From positions 79,043,214-79,107,213 of the forward strand of contig OX457027.1 in assembly GCA_949752745.1 (NCBI GenBank): DNA of 64,000 bases, written 5' to 3'. How positions within the stretch are numbered: position 1 is the first letter of the stretch; the number at the start of each line of letters is the position of its first letter. Positions 61,301 to 64,000 of this stretch are shown here, piece after piece. Origin of the DNA: Protula sp. h YS-2021 (taxonomy: Eukaryota > Annelida > Polychaeta > Sabellida > Serpulidae). A program made the translations under genes and the position numbers. Under the pieces are notes generated by a model. That model ran no database searches, was not told where the DNA came from, and saw only the letters and a list, made by a program, of their open reading frames with translations.

Positions 61301-63280
61301 CCACCCACACAAAACAGGAGCATATCAACATGCAAATTTACTTCCAATTTTACTAATCGATTACTAAGGTTCGATAGACCATGAGACGTCTATTAGCCAC
61401 TTGAATTTTTTTTCATACGCTTCCTAATGCTTAGATGGAAACTTAGAGGTAAAGTGTGGAATATAGTGAAAATAATGACTTCTCTACTCTGAGGTGTATT
61501 CTTATCCATTGTGGGCCGGAATACATACCGATTATTACAAATTTAGGGCTAGAACTTAGTCACAAACCGCCTGTGGTAACTCCTGATTTTAATTTTGAAA
61601 AGGCCACAAGCAAGAGCTCGGAGCGGACAATTCCTCAAGCATTATCAGACCAGAGACCGGCAGACAGACAGACCTGCTTGGCATTGGACAGGGCAGTTCG
61701 CAGCTCCATCTGCATGTTTCTCATAGCCAACTCTGATTTCTGCTTCGCTTCAATTTCCCTGAAAAAATAAGAAAAGACATTCGCACAACCGCACACGCCA
61801 CGCACAATATTATTATATCTACCACTTGCAGACACAATGCTAAACTCACCAAACGAGAAAGCCCACGCCAACAACATTTAAAAGGGCAGGTGGTTAGTGT
61901 TATCAAAATTATTGCCCGAATGCGGAAAGGAGCGACTGCCCTCCCCTTCCTCCACCACCTCGTATTTAGCTGTCTGTTGGTGAGGCTTGGCGTCAACATG
62001 ACGTTACTCACGCGGTATACCCCTCTTTCGAACTACTCCCTCCCTCGCCTCACAATCAGCTGCTCGTGGGCGGGGCTTTGATAGCAGCATGACGTCATTC
62101 ACTCCATGTAATACTGTGTCTCCTCAAAACTAACAACCCCTGGGTGGGGCTTTAACGACAACATGACGCCACTCACATCTCATATTACCCCCCCCCCCCC
62201 ACCCAACCTAACAACATGTTGTAGGTGGGGTTTTGACGTCACTCACGTCGTGTACTGCTCCTCCTTGCGGTCGAGCTGCTGGCGGCACTTATCGTAGAGC
62301 ACCTCGGCGTTCTTGCGCCTCTCCACCTCCTCGCCCACGCTATACTGCAGGTTCCTGATCTTTGCCTCCAAGTCGATCTTGTTCTGCTCCAAGGCCGACT
62401 TGGCACGAGTCGTTTCTTCGAGTTTCCTAGGCAACAGAAAACAATAGACAATCTTTCCCACTGTTTAATAGCCATGAAGTTCACTTGTTGTGGTCAAACA
62501 CTTTGCACTTGCCACTAAACCAACCCGGTTATGCGACCACGTCTGCGGATCGGTTCACAGATTATCAAGCGAACCCATATTATAACGCTTTATTCATTCC
62601 GATTCTTATCCTTTATCTTAGAGCGCAGGACTGTAAAGAAAATATGAAGAAATTGAAAAGACAGACATTGTTTTCATTATCCAATATTTGAAATAAAATA
62701 CTCGAAACAATTACCATAACTACTACAATTACCATAACTTACTGACCTTCTTTAACTACTCCAGTAAGCGTAACATTAGGTGAGTTTATCCAGCGCACGA
62801 GTAGAAGTGCTGAGAGAGTACTTACTGCGTGAGCTCGGAGCGCTCCTGTTCCAGGGACGTACGCTTGTTCTCCAGGGACGTGCGGGCACTGCGCTCACGG
62901 TCAAGCCTCCTCTGCCCCTCCCGCATCTGCTCCTGCAGCCGCATCACGTTCACGGACTCTTCAAAAGAATAGGAGCGCGATAAGCCAGGCTTGATGTTCA
63001 TTTTGCCCACGCTTTTATGAATACGCTCCCACACAGCCGCCAGATCCCCCGCCGGGGGCAGTGCGCTGCCGTTAGCACCGAATGAATACGAACGCATGAA
63101 ATTGGACTTGTTTTGCACATTATGATCGCCGTGTAGCAAGCTGCTGTTTTTCTCTCCCAGCTGAACGCCCTCCGTGACACTGTCCAGTGCTTGCGGCGTC
63201 AACATACCGTTCGTCCCAAATGAGTATGAGCGCATCCGCTCTTTGCGCGTCGCGGGACCGTCTTTTGATGGCTCGCTCAT
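28133..63280 (-). CDS. ANKRD26-like (DUF3496) long coiled-coil protein, 26-exon gene
   Basis: Joining 26 minus-strand exons by their GT/AG borders gives 3,627 nt in one frame (about 1,208 residues), and every exon-exon phase agrees. The protein is almost entirely coiled coil (E/K/R/Q/L-rich heptads) after a disordered N-terminus. The last exons, with LREKLMERLEKANKS, NLDGSYMLNNQW and AKIRQELDRSIAKHLEK, resemble the DUF3496 C-terminus of ANKRD26/CCDC144 proteins. In vertebrates these act at the basal body and centriolar distal appendages and in signalling, so a centrosomal or ciliary scaffold role is an inference. No ankyrin repeats are encoded, and an in-frame TAA 34 nt upstream of the ATG argues that 63,280 is the true start. 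Two antisense DEG/ENaC genes lie in introns 21 and 22. Other long coiled-coil families cannot be excluded without a search. Confidence 0.75.
29399..29565 (-). CDS. Coiled-coil gene exon 25
   Basis: 167 nt. The first base completes the Met codon split by exon 24. It encodes TERQYYPPTFSPPNLDGSYM, then LNNQWAVSKRSHGINDLSAK and IRQELDRSIAKHLEK. A short Pro-rich linker is followed by the final helix, as in ANKRD26-type C-termini. The donor GTAAGC leaves in phase 1, so at least one more exon must follow. Confidence 0.85.
29822..29994 (-). CDS. Coiled-coil gene exon 24
   Basis: 173 nt from GTTGTTTACAG|GAC to AT|GTAAGG. It encodes DELGKLRAEQQAAMSEKELH, then RLQSLYENEVKLREKLMERL and ANKSAHAVSV. The L-Y-E-x-E-x-K-x-R-x-K-L-x-x-x-L-x-K-A-N block is the clearest DUF3496-like signature. 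It leaves in phase 2. Confidence 0.9.
30179..30394 (-). CDS. Coiled-coil gene exon 23
   Basis: 72 codons, phase 0, from TTTCTGATTGGCCAG|GCG to CTG|GTTTGT. It encodes AGSVNGSSTGADVEKLRQEL, then QFELNMKLQEVNAYLEGQAE and KLDRLREDNDSEMRRDFERT. The EVNAYLEGQAEQR...L-x-x-x-R-x-x-N region resembles the start of the DUF3496 region of ANKRD26 proteins. The donor GTTTGT is weak. Confidence 0.9.
30828..30869. repeat. (TA)n microsatellite
   Basis: An uninterrupted TA run of about 40 bp upstream of the first channel gene. Confidence 0.95.
31308..33044 (+). CDS. DEG/ENaC-family sodium channel, intronless
   Basis: 578 residues. The start ATG is in TAGCCATGG, at the same place as the paralogue at 41,955. 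The N-terminus has STSLKGAPRI (Lys26-Gly27 for the usual His-Gly). TM1 is at about 41-63. The loop begins FPAVTVCNENPFR (96-108) and includes ITGLSFILYLDNF, PGLNVQLTVSTRGRKRLPPP then YSDC, and the Cys pairs GCIMACEQ, CRC, CVAECRPNC. TM2, at about 505-532, contains LGGTLNLYAGIT (Gly-Ile-Thr 517-519) and ELFELG; a 45-residue cytoplasmic tail follows. AATAAA is at 33,174. It lies antisense in intron 22 of the coiled-coil gene. The lack of introns and near-identical blocks shared with 41,955-43,661 indicate local duplication; a retrocopy origin is possible. Confidence 0.92.
   Translation: MVITRGDMGAEVRQEMRCFMESTSLKGAPRIMKSKNCYMRVFWIVIVVCLLITTVLFTIMLLLDYLKYLSVINLNEYIMLSTSDREELENSYYFTFPAVTVCNENPFRSNYFDYLPTGVFSEAEFSDTFVGQMSHLATSEEVKQDFRAYGYLIYIAERMYRPLNYYQVLGQTFDDFFVSCFFISNNNKDNDELPCRIVAEIEQRTLPHSLTCYKLEYRGSGTVTRASITGLSFILYLDNFSRFVPERGFDYMNDFQKQTGIEVITHMPHTHPHVFDAHSKFPPGLNVQLTVSTRGRKRLPPPYSDCDRNSKALYGFNAEYNSYTQNGCIMACEQTHITANCRCTYAPKYLFFDADSSHVDYTRYPFCHSVSFVNMSQVMARIQCAHAVISQVEQRCVAECRPNCTEIQFSHSSTAAQWPAKNTQLAFYNTAVATPAANSTRYEKFAPTFEPINQAVQNGNITQALHLLESTSLIDRNFVKVRVTLDQNNVLAFESQPMIKLNQFFSMLGGTLNLYAGITFVFLFELFELGIKICCNTASALKAKNKSCPKALQPGETSELNLQTHSLDWATGNVKLEK
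33507..34039. mobile_element. Non-autonomous TIR element with C/G-rich ends, 8 bp TSD
   Basis: AAACAGAC occurs at 33,499-33,506 and again at 34,040-34,047, flanking the element. The left tip GGTAAACAGTCATCTGCC faces the inverse right tip GGAAACCGGTCATCTGCC. Both ends go on with GGTCAACTGCCCCCC-type short repeats and TTTTTTGCAACCCGGTCG. The 8 bp duplication suggests hAT-type mobilisation (inference). No protein is encoded; the frames at 33,832-34,151 are Pro/Gly-rich by-products of the C/G runs. Confidence 0.75.
34222..34255 (+). repeat. Orphan left end of an H-type element
   Basis: AAACAAG is followed by the perfect palindrome AATGTCCGTGGACATT (34,230-34,245) and GTGCCCAACCG. Order and spacing equal the left ends of H2 and H3. 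No right hairpin with CGGTTGGG was found in the next few kb, so the element is truncated or very diverged. Confidence 0.6.
34435..34640 (-). repeat. Two tRNA-like modules (SINE-type)
   Basis: On the minus strand, 34,640 to about 34,565 has TAGCTCACTCAGTAAG (A-box-like) with GATCGTGGGCTTC at B-box distance. About 34,515 to 34,440 has TAGTGGTTTGCG with GTTGTGAGTTCAAACC. Both have A- and B-box spacing but poor cloverleafs, so they are retroposed or decayed tRNA-like sequences. Confidence 0.45.
36075..38563 (+). pseudogene. DEG/ENaC pseudogene interrupted by a LINE
   Basis: The copy tracks the channel gene at 31.3 kb: start of TM1 (ATCATGAAATCAAAAAAGTG at about 36,090), the beginning of the loop, the PPYS-like segment (36,820), and the STR..FGPTF part (37,170-37,210). 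After a retrotransposon insertion it goes on with the AVQNG-like part (38,181), QPMIKLNQFFSMLGGALNLY and a C-terminus ending TGA at 38,561-38,563. Many frameshifts, stops and small deletions are present and the first codons are missing. The TM2 region reads YASMVF, so even the filter has changed. The last 90 codons (38,291-38,563) remain open. Confidence 0.9.
37211..38180 (+). mobile_element. 5'-truncated LINE inserted in the channel pseudogene
   Basis: The reading begins abruptly within the RT C-terminal region: SLNVLTINCMIFSKK, then TKFLGVLIDDKLLWNEHINR, SLFLPYLSYCSEVWGNTFKA and LQKRVVRILSN. The frame closes at 37,775. After a frameshift it resumes with GPKIWNALPKRVTDSKSIQC and ends TAG at 37,930-37,932. 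The 3' end is AATAAA followed by CCATTCATTCATTC (about 38,160-38,177). Layout and tail fit a CR1/jockey-type LINE. The left ORF borrows its first codons from the pseudogene. Confidence 0.85.
39235..39396 (-). CDS. Coiled-coil gene exon 22
   Basis: 54 codons, phase 0, from GATATGATCTTTCAG|ACA to AAA|GTGAGT. It encodes TAELQFQLESELDQKSRLET, then NRELKQDLSLLQNTKRQLLR and QTENQSLK. It is more AT-rich in codon use than the 5' exons. An 8.8 kb intron follows. Confidence 0.9.
39601..39652. repeat. (TA)n microsatellite
   Basis: 26 uninterrupted TA dinucleotides. The small YIYIYI-rich open frames on both strands come from it. Confidence 0.95.
40528..40860 (-). mobile_element. Probable SINE/LINE 3' end with (CAAA)n tail
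   Basis: On the minus strand the segment ends ACGTTAAACACCAAACAAAC, a tail type common in marine invertebrate retroposons. The body (about 300 bp) precedes it. A tRNA-like head near 40,800-40,860 is only suggestive. Confidence 0.4.
41108..41305 (+). repeat. 32 bp minisatellite
   Basis: Six units of GAGAAGCGATCCTGAC followed by (A/T)GGAAGCGTTCTGTAC, with 32 bp spacing and few changes. It lies upstream of the second channel gene. The minus frame across it is a by-product. Confidence 0.9.
41955..43661 (+). CDS. DEG/ENaC-family sodium channel, intronless
   Basis: 568 residues with the full family layout. The ATG sits in CGCCATGG. There is a short cytoplasmic N-terminus with STSLKGAPRI (Lys28-Gly29 at the usual His-Gly gating motif), then TM1 at about 42-65 (VFWIVIVICLMLTTVFFTTM). 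The extracellular loop starts FPSVTVCNQSPFR and has a Cys-rich domain (C-x-M-A-C-E-Q, CNC, PFCHS, CVNKCKPNC) plus PGLNV.LTV...LRLPQPYSLC. TM2, at about 507-535, holds LGGTLNLYAGIT; Gly-Ile-Thr (519-521) sits at the Gly/Ser-x-Ser selectivity filter. It likely forms trimeric, amiloride-type Na+ channels, possibly peptide- or proton-gated; the ligand cannot be read. It lies antisense in intron 21 of the coiled-coil gene. A possible AATAAA is at 44,413. Confidence 0.9.
   Translation: MATVTKRRPSMAEVRQEMRCFMESTSLKGAPRIMKSQNCCMRVFWIVIVICLMLTTVFFTTMLILEYLQYNAVINMEEYIMLSRSDREELEKIYHFTFPSVTVCNQSPFRSDYTDFLPGGVLSHNVFTNMATAQMHHVTVPDAVWQDFSAYGYLTYLAETTYQYHYSHTVLGQTFDDFFISCYFISDDNTDNEDLSCRRVGIVNMRLLPFSVTCFQIEFLDQSRVKRNSVTGLSMILYLDNFSDFIPVHFFDYANDFRKQTGVHVITHLSGTNPQIYDAHSKFSPGLNVALTVSAKATLRLPQPYSLCDDTGRSLYYIDGMRNSYSQQGCIMACEQDLINADCNCVYPPKYMYFKRDLGMRLLGQMPFCHSLREGNISITFDQIHCAQDTIFRYEQHCVNKCKPNCTEIQFSHSSTASQWPAKNTQLAFYNTAVATPAANSTRHEKFAPTYEPINEAVANGNATEALRLLKSTSLIDDNFVKVTISLDQNNLLAFESKPMMNTSKFTSMLGGTLNLYAGITFVFLFELVELGIKICHNAANKFKSRNQITQVQVTTRCGRTVLQPHAS
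44010..44386. mobile_element. MITE with about 110 bp inverted ends and palindromic core
   Basis: The tips CACTGTATTAT...ATAATACACTG face each other. Inside them, AAAATAAGAATTTATCAAGC (left) faces the inverse copy near 44,358-44,378. Toward the centre, GTCTATTCCGGAATAGAC, a perfect 18 bp palindrome, occurs at about 44,099 and 44,284, with a variant at about 44,121. No coding capacity. A left-end partial copy (45,577-45,692) comes from the segment duplication. Confidence 0.75.
44572..44670 (-). CDS. Coiled-coil gene exon 21
   Basis: 33 codons, phase 0, from GTGCATGTAG|GAA to CAG|GTACAA. It encodes ELDTPENTYNVLQNSFTQER, then AEMDKSLNSLRKQ. It lies inside a segment that was later tandemly duplicated (43,664-45,229); the second copy has lost this exon. 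Confidence 0.85.
44671..46776. other. Intron 20, with duplicated DNA and G-rich tracts
   Basis: This contains the G-rich tracts at 44,915-45,085 and 45,768-45,945 and the second copy of the duplication (45,230-46,078). The minus frames at 45,004-45,213 and 45,818-46,060 are copies of each other and encode a low-complexity Pro-rich stretch with a few Cys. I see no reason to call them genes. Confidence 0.6.
46777..46846 (-). CDS. Coiled-coil gene exon 20
   Basis: 70 nt from TTGTTTGACAG|G to AAG|GTGAGG. The first base completes a Lys codon. It encodes TTQLQKEVANLRGYLKAAKK and RLK. It returns the gene to phase 0. Confidence 0.9.
47049..47122 (-). CDS. Coiled-coil gene exon 19
   Basis: 24 codons plus two bases, from GCCTTACAG|GAA to AA|GTGAGT. 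It encodes EKRRTKKALELKKAAEAKLD and AEQQ. It leaves in phase 2, matched by exon 20. Confidence 0.9.
47123..47660. repeat. Degenerate CATGTACC-type short repeats
   Basis: The motif (C)ATGTACC(A/G) and variants (CACGTACC, CATATACC, TATGTACC) recur irregularly every 20-35 bp on the plus strand. No fixed period is clear. It lies in intron 18. Confidence 0.5.
47870..47920 (-). CDS. Coiled-coil gene exon 18
   Basis: 17 codons, phase 0, from ACTTATGACAG|ATC to GAG|GTGCGT. It encodes IAELERSQQENATLIDE. It is a genuine 51-nt exon, the same size as the exon-like units at 57.2-57.8 kb but unrelated in sequence. Confidence 0.85.
48416..48514 (-). CDS. Coiled-coil gene exon 17
   Basis: 33 codons, phase 0, from AAATCACACAG|GAG to AAA|GTAAGC. 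It encodes EAAATKSMAEYEADDVKQLY, then EAEVKSRSKLGVK. The L-Y-E-A-E-V-K-x-R-x-K-L pattern recurs in exon 24 (LYENEVKLREKL), which suggests internal repetition. Confidence 0.9.
49190..49430 (+). repeat. Degenerate tandem repeat, unit about 38 bp
   Basis: Six or so units with the theme (T)TTTAATRCTTAAATGGTA followed by AGCC(A/G)GACACAG, increasingly diverged to the right. Confidence 0.6.
49787..49960 (+). repeat. Short tandem repeat, about 18 bp unit
   Basis: TATGTTCTATTGTTGAG-like units recur about nine times with variable spacing. They keep a plus frame open (end of 49,489-49,989), which I regard as chance. Confidence 0.75.
51020..51735 (+). repeat. Dispersed dimeric repeat family, copy 2
   Basis: This has the same module order as 25.8-26.5 kb: TAATGACGTCATA(T/C)GCC modules at about 51,073, 51,218, 51,381 and 51,530, the GACAAAATTTGACAGAATCTT segment, and the ending ACACACATACACACAGAACG, then TACAAACACTATG. 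It lies in intron 16 of the coiled-coil gene. Confidence 0.7.
52047..52118 (-). CDS. Coiled-coil gene exon 16
   Basis: 24 codons, phase 0, from GTGCCCCCGCAG|GCG to AAC|GTAAGA. It encodes AYVRSEEQLGSLRAENTRYK and LHMN. It has the same length as exon 15, and a 3.5 kb intron follows. Confidence 0.85.
52375..52446 (-). CDS. Coiled-coil gene exon 15
   Basis: 24 codons, phase 0, from TGTCATGTCCAG|GTG to GGA|GTGAGT. It encodes VRITLEALLSNYKSTNAHLE and DKLG. It is short, with strong splice sites on both sides. Confidence 0.85.
53032..53151 (-). CDS. Coiled-coil gene exon 14
   Basis: 40 codons, phase 0, from TTTGGGCAG|TCG to CAG|GTCAGT. It encodes SEAEENAHKLELEKTRLEAA, then LQHEAQRVEALQKELADSRQ. The upstream intron begins with a 90 bp tandem duplication at 53,171-53,350. 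Confidence 0.9.
53171..53345. repeat. 90 bp tandem duplication in intron 13
   Basis: AAGCCGCCATCACTTACGGA occurs at 53,171 and again at 53,261. The following sequence (GTACACTTA, AATGTCTCTAAGGTAT, CACTTCGGCTTAAGTTACAA) repeats with few changes. Confidence 0.9.
54551..54565 (-). CDS. Coiled-coil gene exon 13, 15-nt microexon
   Basis: 15 nt between CATTTTGCAG and GTAAGG encode DAKRL in phase 0. Like the 18-nt microexon at 60,277, it starts with a GAT codon, has a consensus acceptor and donor, and keeps the frame whether included or skipped. Confidence 0.6.
54797..55012 (-). CDS. Coiled-coil gene exon 12
   Basis: 72 codons, phase 0, from GTCTTTTGAAG|AGC to AAG|GTGAGA. It includes SKEQVDLERSHFRAEVDKLQ, STEKQLEAQRKVAELVERVE and SAQQLAAHNDSFSALATGK. 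A second AG three bases inward could be used without changing the frame. Confidence 0.9.
55302..55490 (-). CDS. Coiled-coil gene exon 11
   Basis: 63 codons, phase 0, from CATCAATCACAG|AAC to AAG|GTAGCT. It contains NQAALQEKNSALNDSIIHLK, SLETELRAVQNELAETQRKL and SVAEASLQVANK. The L-x-x-x-L-A-x-T-x-x-K-x-S-x-x-E-A-S-L-x-V pattern matches a conserved ANKRD26 block. Confidence 0.9.
55903..56082 (-). CDS. Coiled-coil gene exon 10
   Basis: 60 codons, phase 0. It encodes EEKARLEARHEALQERVTSL, then HETLTLRQQLDEARIANAKG and LRVDQEK. The block L-x-x-E-x-x-x-L-R-Q-Q-L-D-E-A is a hallmark-like segment of ANKRD26-type coiled coils. The donor is AAG|GTATAC. The acceptor (AAACAAAAAG) is A-rich, with the pyrimidine tract about 25 nt upstream, so the exact 5' border is less certain. 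Confidence 0.85.
56529..56705 (-). CDS. Coiled-coil gene exon 9
   Basis: 59 codons, phase 0, from GGCCTTTTTCAG|AGT to AAG|GTGCGT. It encodes SVESRLRESESKVSRIENEL, then ATLVERTNQLTTIQKELDLR and GGLDDNIKKEK. The NQLTT...KELD segment parallels the E-K-T-L-x-L-E-x-x-Q-K-x-L region of ANKRD26 proteins. Confidence 0.9.
57237..57800 (-). repeat. Six tandem copies of the 3' end of exon 8 (exon-like units)
   Basis: The unit is 93-98 bp. Each copy holds, on the minus strand, GATTTGTAG, then 51 nt coding RGQQGQARLTRLKESHQ in phase 0, then GTGCGAACAG. The exon-like parts are 57,245-57,295; 57,341-57,391; 57,435-57,485; 57,528-57,578; 57,622-57,672; and 57,715-57,765. They match the end of exon 8 (RGEQEQARL-KESHQ) plus a small insertion. 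Introns between units would be only about 42 nt and G-rich, so splicing of all copies is doubtful. The long open frames here are by-products of the repeat. Confidence 0.85.
57813..57977 (-). CDS. Coiled-coil gene exon 8
   Basis: 55 codons, phase 0, from CTATGTGTAG|CTG to CAG|GTGCGA. It contains LASMKTRLESSTKELGKEQS and SSQKDRDEWRHLLERGEQEQ, and ends ARLKESHQ. Its last third, donor and first intron bases were copied six times in tandem just downstream (57,237-57,800). Confidence 0.9.
58374..58508 (-). CDS. Coiled-coil gene exon 7
   Basis: 45 codons, phase 0, from TTTCACTGTACAG|AAA to GAG|GTAATA. It contains KLSEEALEQASMKYAIHIDG and ENAKLQSKLGDEKAQKEKLE. The E-N-x-x-L-x-x-K-L-x-x-E-K-x-x-K-E-x-L-E-T-E pattern is close to a conserved ANKRD26 family block, the best local match to that family outside the C-terminus. 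Confidence 0.9.
59020..59220 (-). CDS. Coiled-coil gene exon 6
   Basis: 67 codons, phase 0, from GGCCAAACAG|GCT to ATT|GTGAGT. It reads ADALARLETADEKERESHES, with LDRTRAELKATTEELARQRE and LSAENDELHAKIRQLKDDI after it. The heptads are long and charged. It resembles the LTAEN.ML..K(I/L) segment of ANKRD26-type coiled coils. Confidence 0.9.
60277..60294 (-). CDS. Coiled-coil gene exon 5, 18-nt microexon
   Basis: An 18 nt unit between TGTGTATTTCAG and GTAAGC encodes DIRREL in phase 0. Both splice sites are strong and the phase suits its neighbours. It is far too short to appear as an open frame. It may be an alternatively included microexon. Confidence 0.65.
61161..61292 (-). CDS. Coiled-coil gene exon 4
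   Basis: 44 codons, phase 0 at both ends, from GGATAG|CTG to AAC|GTACGT. It reads LEEEKEDLARQLNHERDARL, then LQERINEEQLKFTRSLSEDP. The acceptor sits in a G-rich, pyrimidine-poor context, so its strength is uncertain, but the open phase-0 frame is convincing. Confidence 0.85.
61674..61758 (-). CDS. Coiled-coil gene exon 3
   Basis: 85 nt. The acceptor follows a TTTCTTATTTTTTCAG tract. It encodes EIEAKQKSELAMRNMQMELR and on to SNAKQ. The donor CAG|GTCTGT is followed by a short TCTG run. This exon shifts the gene from phase 2 to phase 0. Confidence 0.85.
62247..62426 (-). CDS. Coiled-coil gene exon 2
   Basis: 180 nt between TTTTCTGTTGCCTAG|G and AC|GTGAGT. The first base completes the Gln codon of exon 1. 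It reads KLEETTRAKSALEQNKIDLE onward to RKEEQYT, pure heptad-type sequence. It enters and leaves in phase 2. Confidence 0.9.
62826..63280 (-). CDS. Coiled-coil gene exon 1 (start codon)
   Basis: 151 codons plus two bases. The start is ATG at 63,278-63,280, with an in-frame TAA at 63,314-63,316 and no pyrimidine tract for an acceptor between them. Residues 1-105 are low-complexity and carry three RSYSF motifs (about 17-21, 63-67, 102-106). The coiled coil begins at about residue 110 (MRLQEQMREGQRRLDRERSA). The donor is GTAAGT at 62,820-62,825 and splits a Gln codon (CA|G). Confidence 0.85.
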
Positions 63281-64000
63281 ACTGCTTTTGGTACGCCTGT
63301 TCCTCTTTCTTTCTTACTGACACCTTATACTGGATCTTTTGCTATCTTGCCTAAATATTTATTACTGATCTACACTGACATATTTTAAATGTCTTATATT
63401 CTTCCATTACTTCACCCAAAATCCATTTTAAATGTGTTACACTCTTCCGTTTATATATCAAAAATCTTGCTGAAGGAACATTCGTAAAAAAGCTTTTCTT
63501 CCGCATGTATTTTTCCAGTTACTTTAAGCAGTTCCTAATTTCAATAAATTGCTCACAAACTACTCGCTTACGATTTCCCGATTACATTATTTCACGTGAC
63601 ACACACATATACAGAAGTATTGCATTACATCCATAATAATCGTCAATGACTTTTCTATCAACTATATTCGGCTCATATCCAAAACACACTCCACACTCAT
63701 AACGGCATGTGGTGCATCAGTCTGATATTGCTGTTCGTTTCAAATCTACGACCTACTTGCGCTAAATGGTGTGTAAAATTTATCTATGAATCAAGGTGCT
63801 CTATCTTACATGAGTAGAGAGATCTGACAAAAACAACATGTTCTCTGCGACCAAATCTATGCTGATATTTATTTTCATAAGAGAATATGACATGATCTAG
63901 GGCTGCGTGAGAAAAAACATTCATCTGTGTTGGTTTAGCCCCTATAAGGTCACGCTCCGGAATCACTAGGCCAGTTCATGCGACAATGAGGACCGCACTC
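63281..64000. other. 5' flank of the coiled-coil gene
   Basis: AT-rich, no exon or ankyrin repeat recognised on either strand. If the gene had upstream coding exons an acceptor would be expected just above 63,280, and none is seen. Promoter elements cannot be assigned. Confidence 0.5.

Noticed and set aside
63120..63323. Coiled-coil-looking frame with KKEEQAYQKQYERAIKRR overlapping exon 1
   Set aside because: It starts at GTG, is in another phase and cannot join exon 2; the exon 1 frame with RSYSF repeats and a heptad end fits the splice phase.

Overview
This window is nuclear DNA from an animal. Spliced exons with GT/AG borders, long AT-rich introns, tRNA-derived SINE remnants, non-LTR retrotransposon fragments and satellite-bearing mobile elements all show this. 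The repeat content resembles that described from molluscs and other marine lophotrochozoans: short elements with internal tandem repeats, a GACG- or ACTA-type tetranucleotide run and a terminal hairpin. The clade is an inference; no sequence here proves the species.

1-14 kb is gene-poor. It holds a tRNA-derived SINE (about 1.3-1.46 kb), a diverged inverted relative of the satellite found further right (1.9-2.4 kb), a decayed reverse-transcriptase fragment (4.3-5.2 kb), a 2.3 kb element with about 200 bp inverted ends and an internal tandem array (7.67-9.94 kb), and the terminal coding exon of a small lysine-rich protein 1 (SMKR1) homologue (11,560-11,880, +).

14-26.6 kb is a repeat block. 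It contains a LINE ORF1 relic with broken zinc knuckles, then three elements (H1 15.93-16.55, H2 16.89-25.78, H3 18.34-23.08) that share one terminal design: a short palindrome at the left end, an arm sequence repeated as the stem of a hairpin at the right end, and a final CTAA (H2, H3). H3 lies inside the H2 satellite array and its empty site can be rebuilt without target duplication. This fits a rolling-circle (Helitron2/Helentron-type, HINE-like) origin. H3 carries a 3 kb array of a 51 bp minisatellite that is open in long frames on both strands.

28-63.3 kb is one large minus-strand gene of 26 predicted coding exons (25 well supported). The exon phases agree throughout and predict about 1,208 residues of nearly continuous coiled coil. 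The C-terminal part resembles the ANKRD26/CCDC144 (DUF3496) family, but no ankyrin repeats are encoded here. It has two microexons (18 and 15 nt), and six tandem copies of the 3' end of exon 8 that form a row of 51-nt exon-like units.

Two single-exon DEG/ENaC sodium-channel genes lie on the opposite strand inside introns 22 and 21 of this gene (31.3-33.0 and 41.96-43.66 kb), with a third copy between them broken by frameshifts and a LINE insertion (36.1-38.6 kb). Both intact channels carry Lys-Gly where the family normally has His-Gly, and Gly-Ile-Thr at the selectivity-filter position. The 3' flank of the second channel has been tandemly duplicated with an internal deletion.
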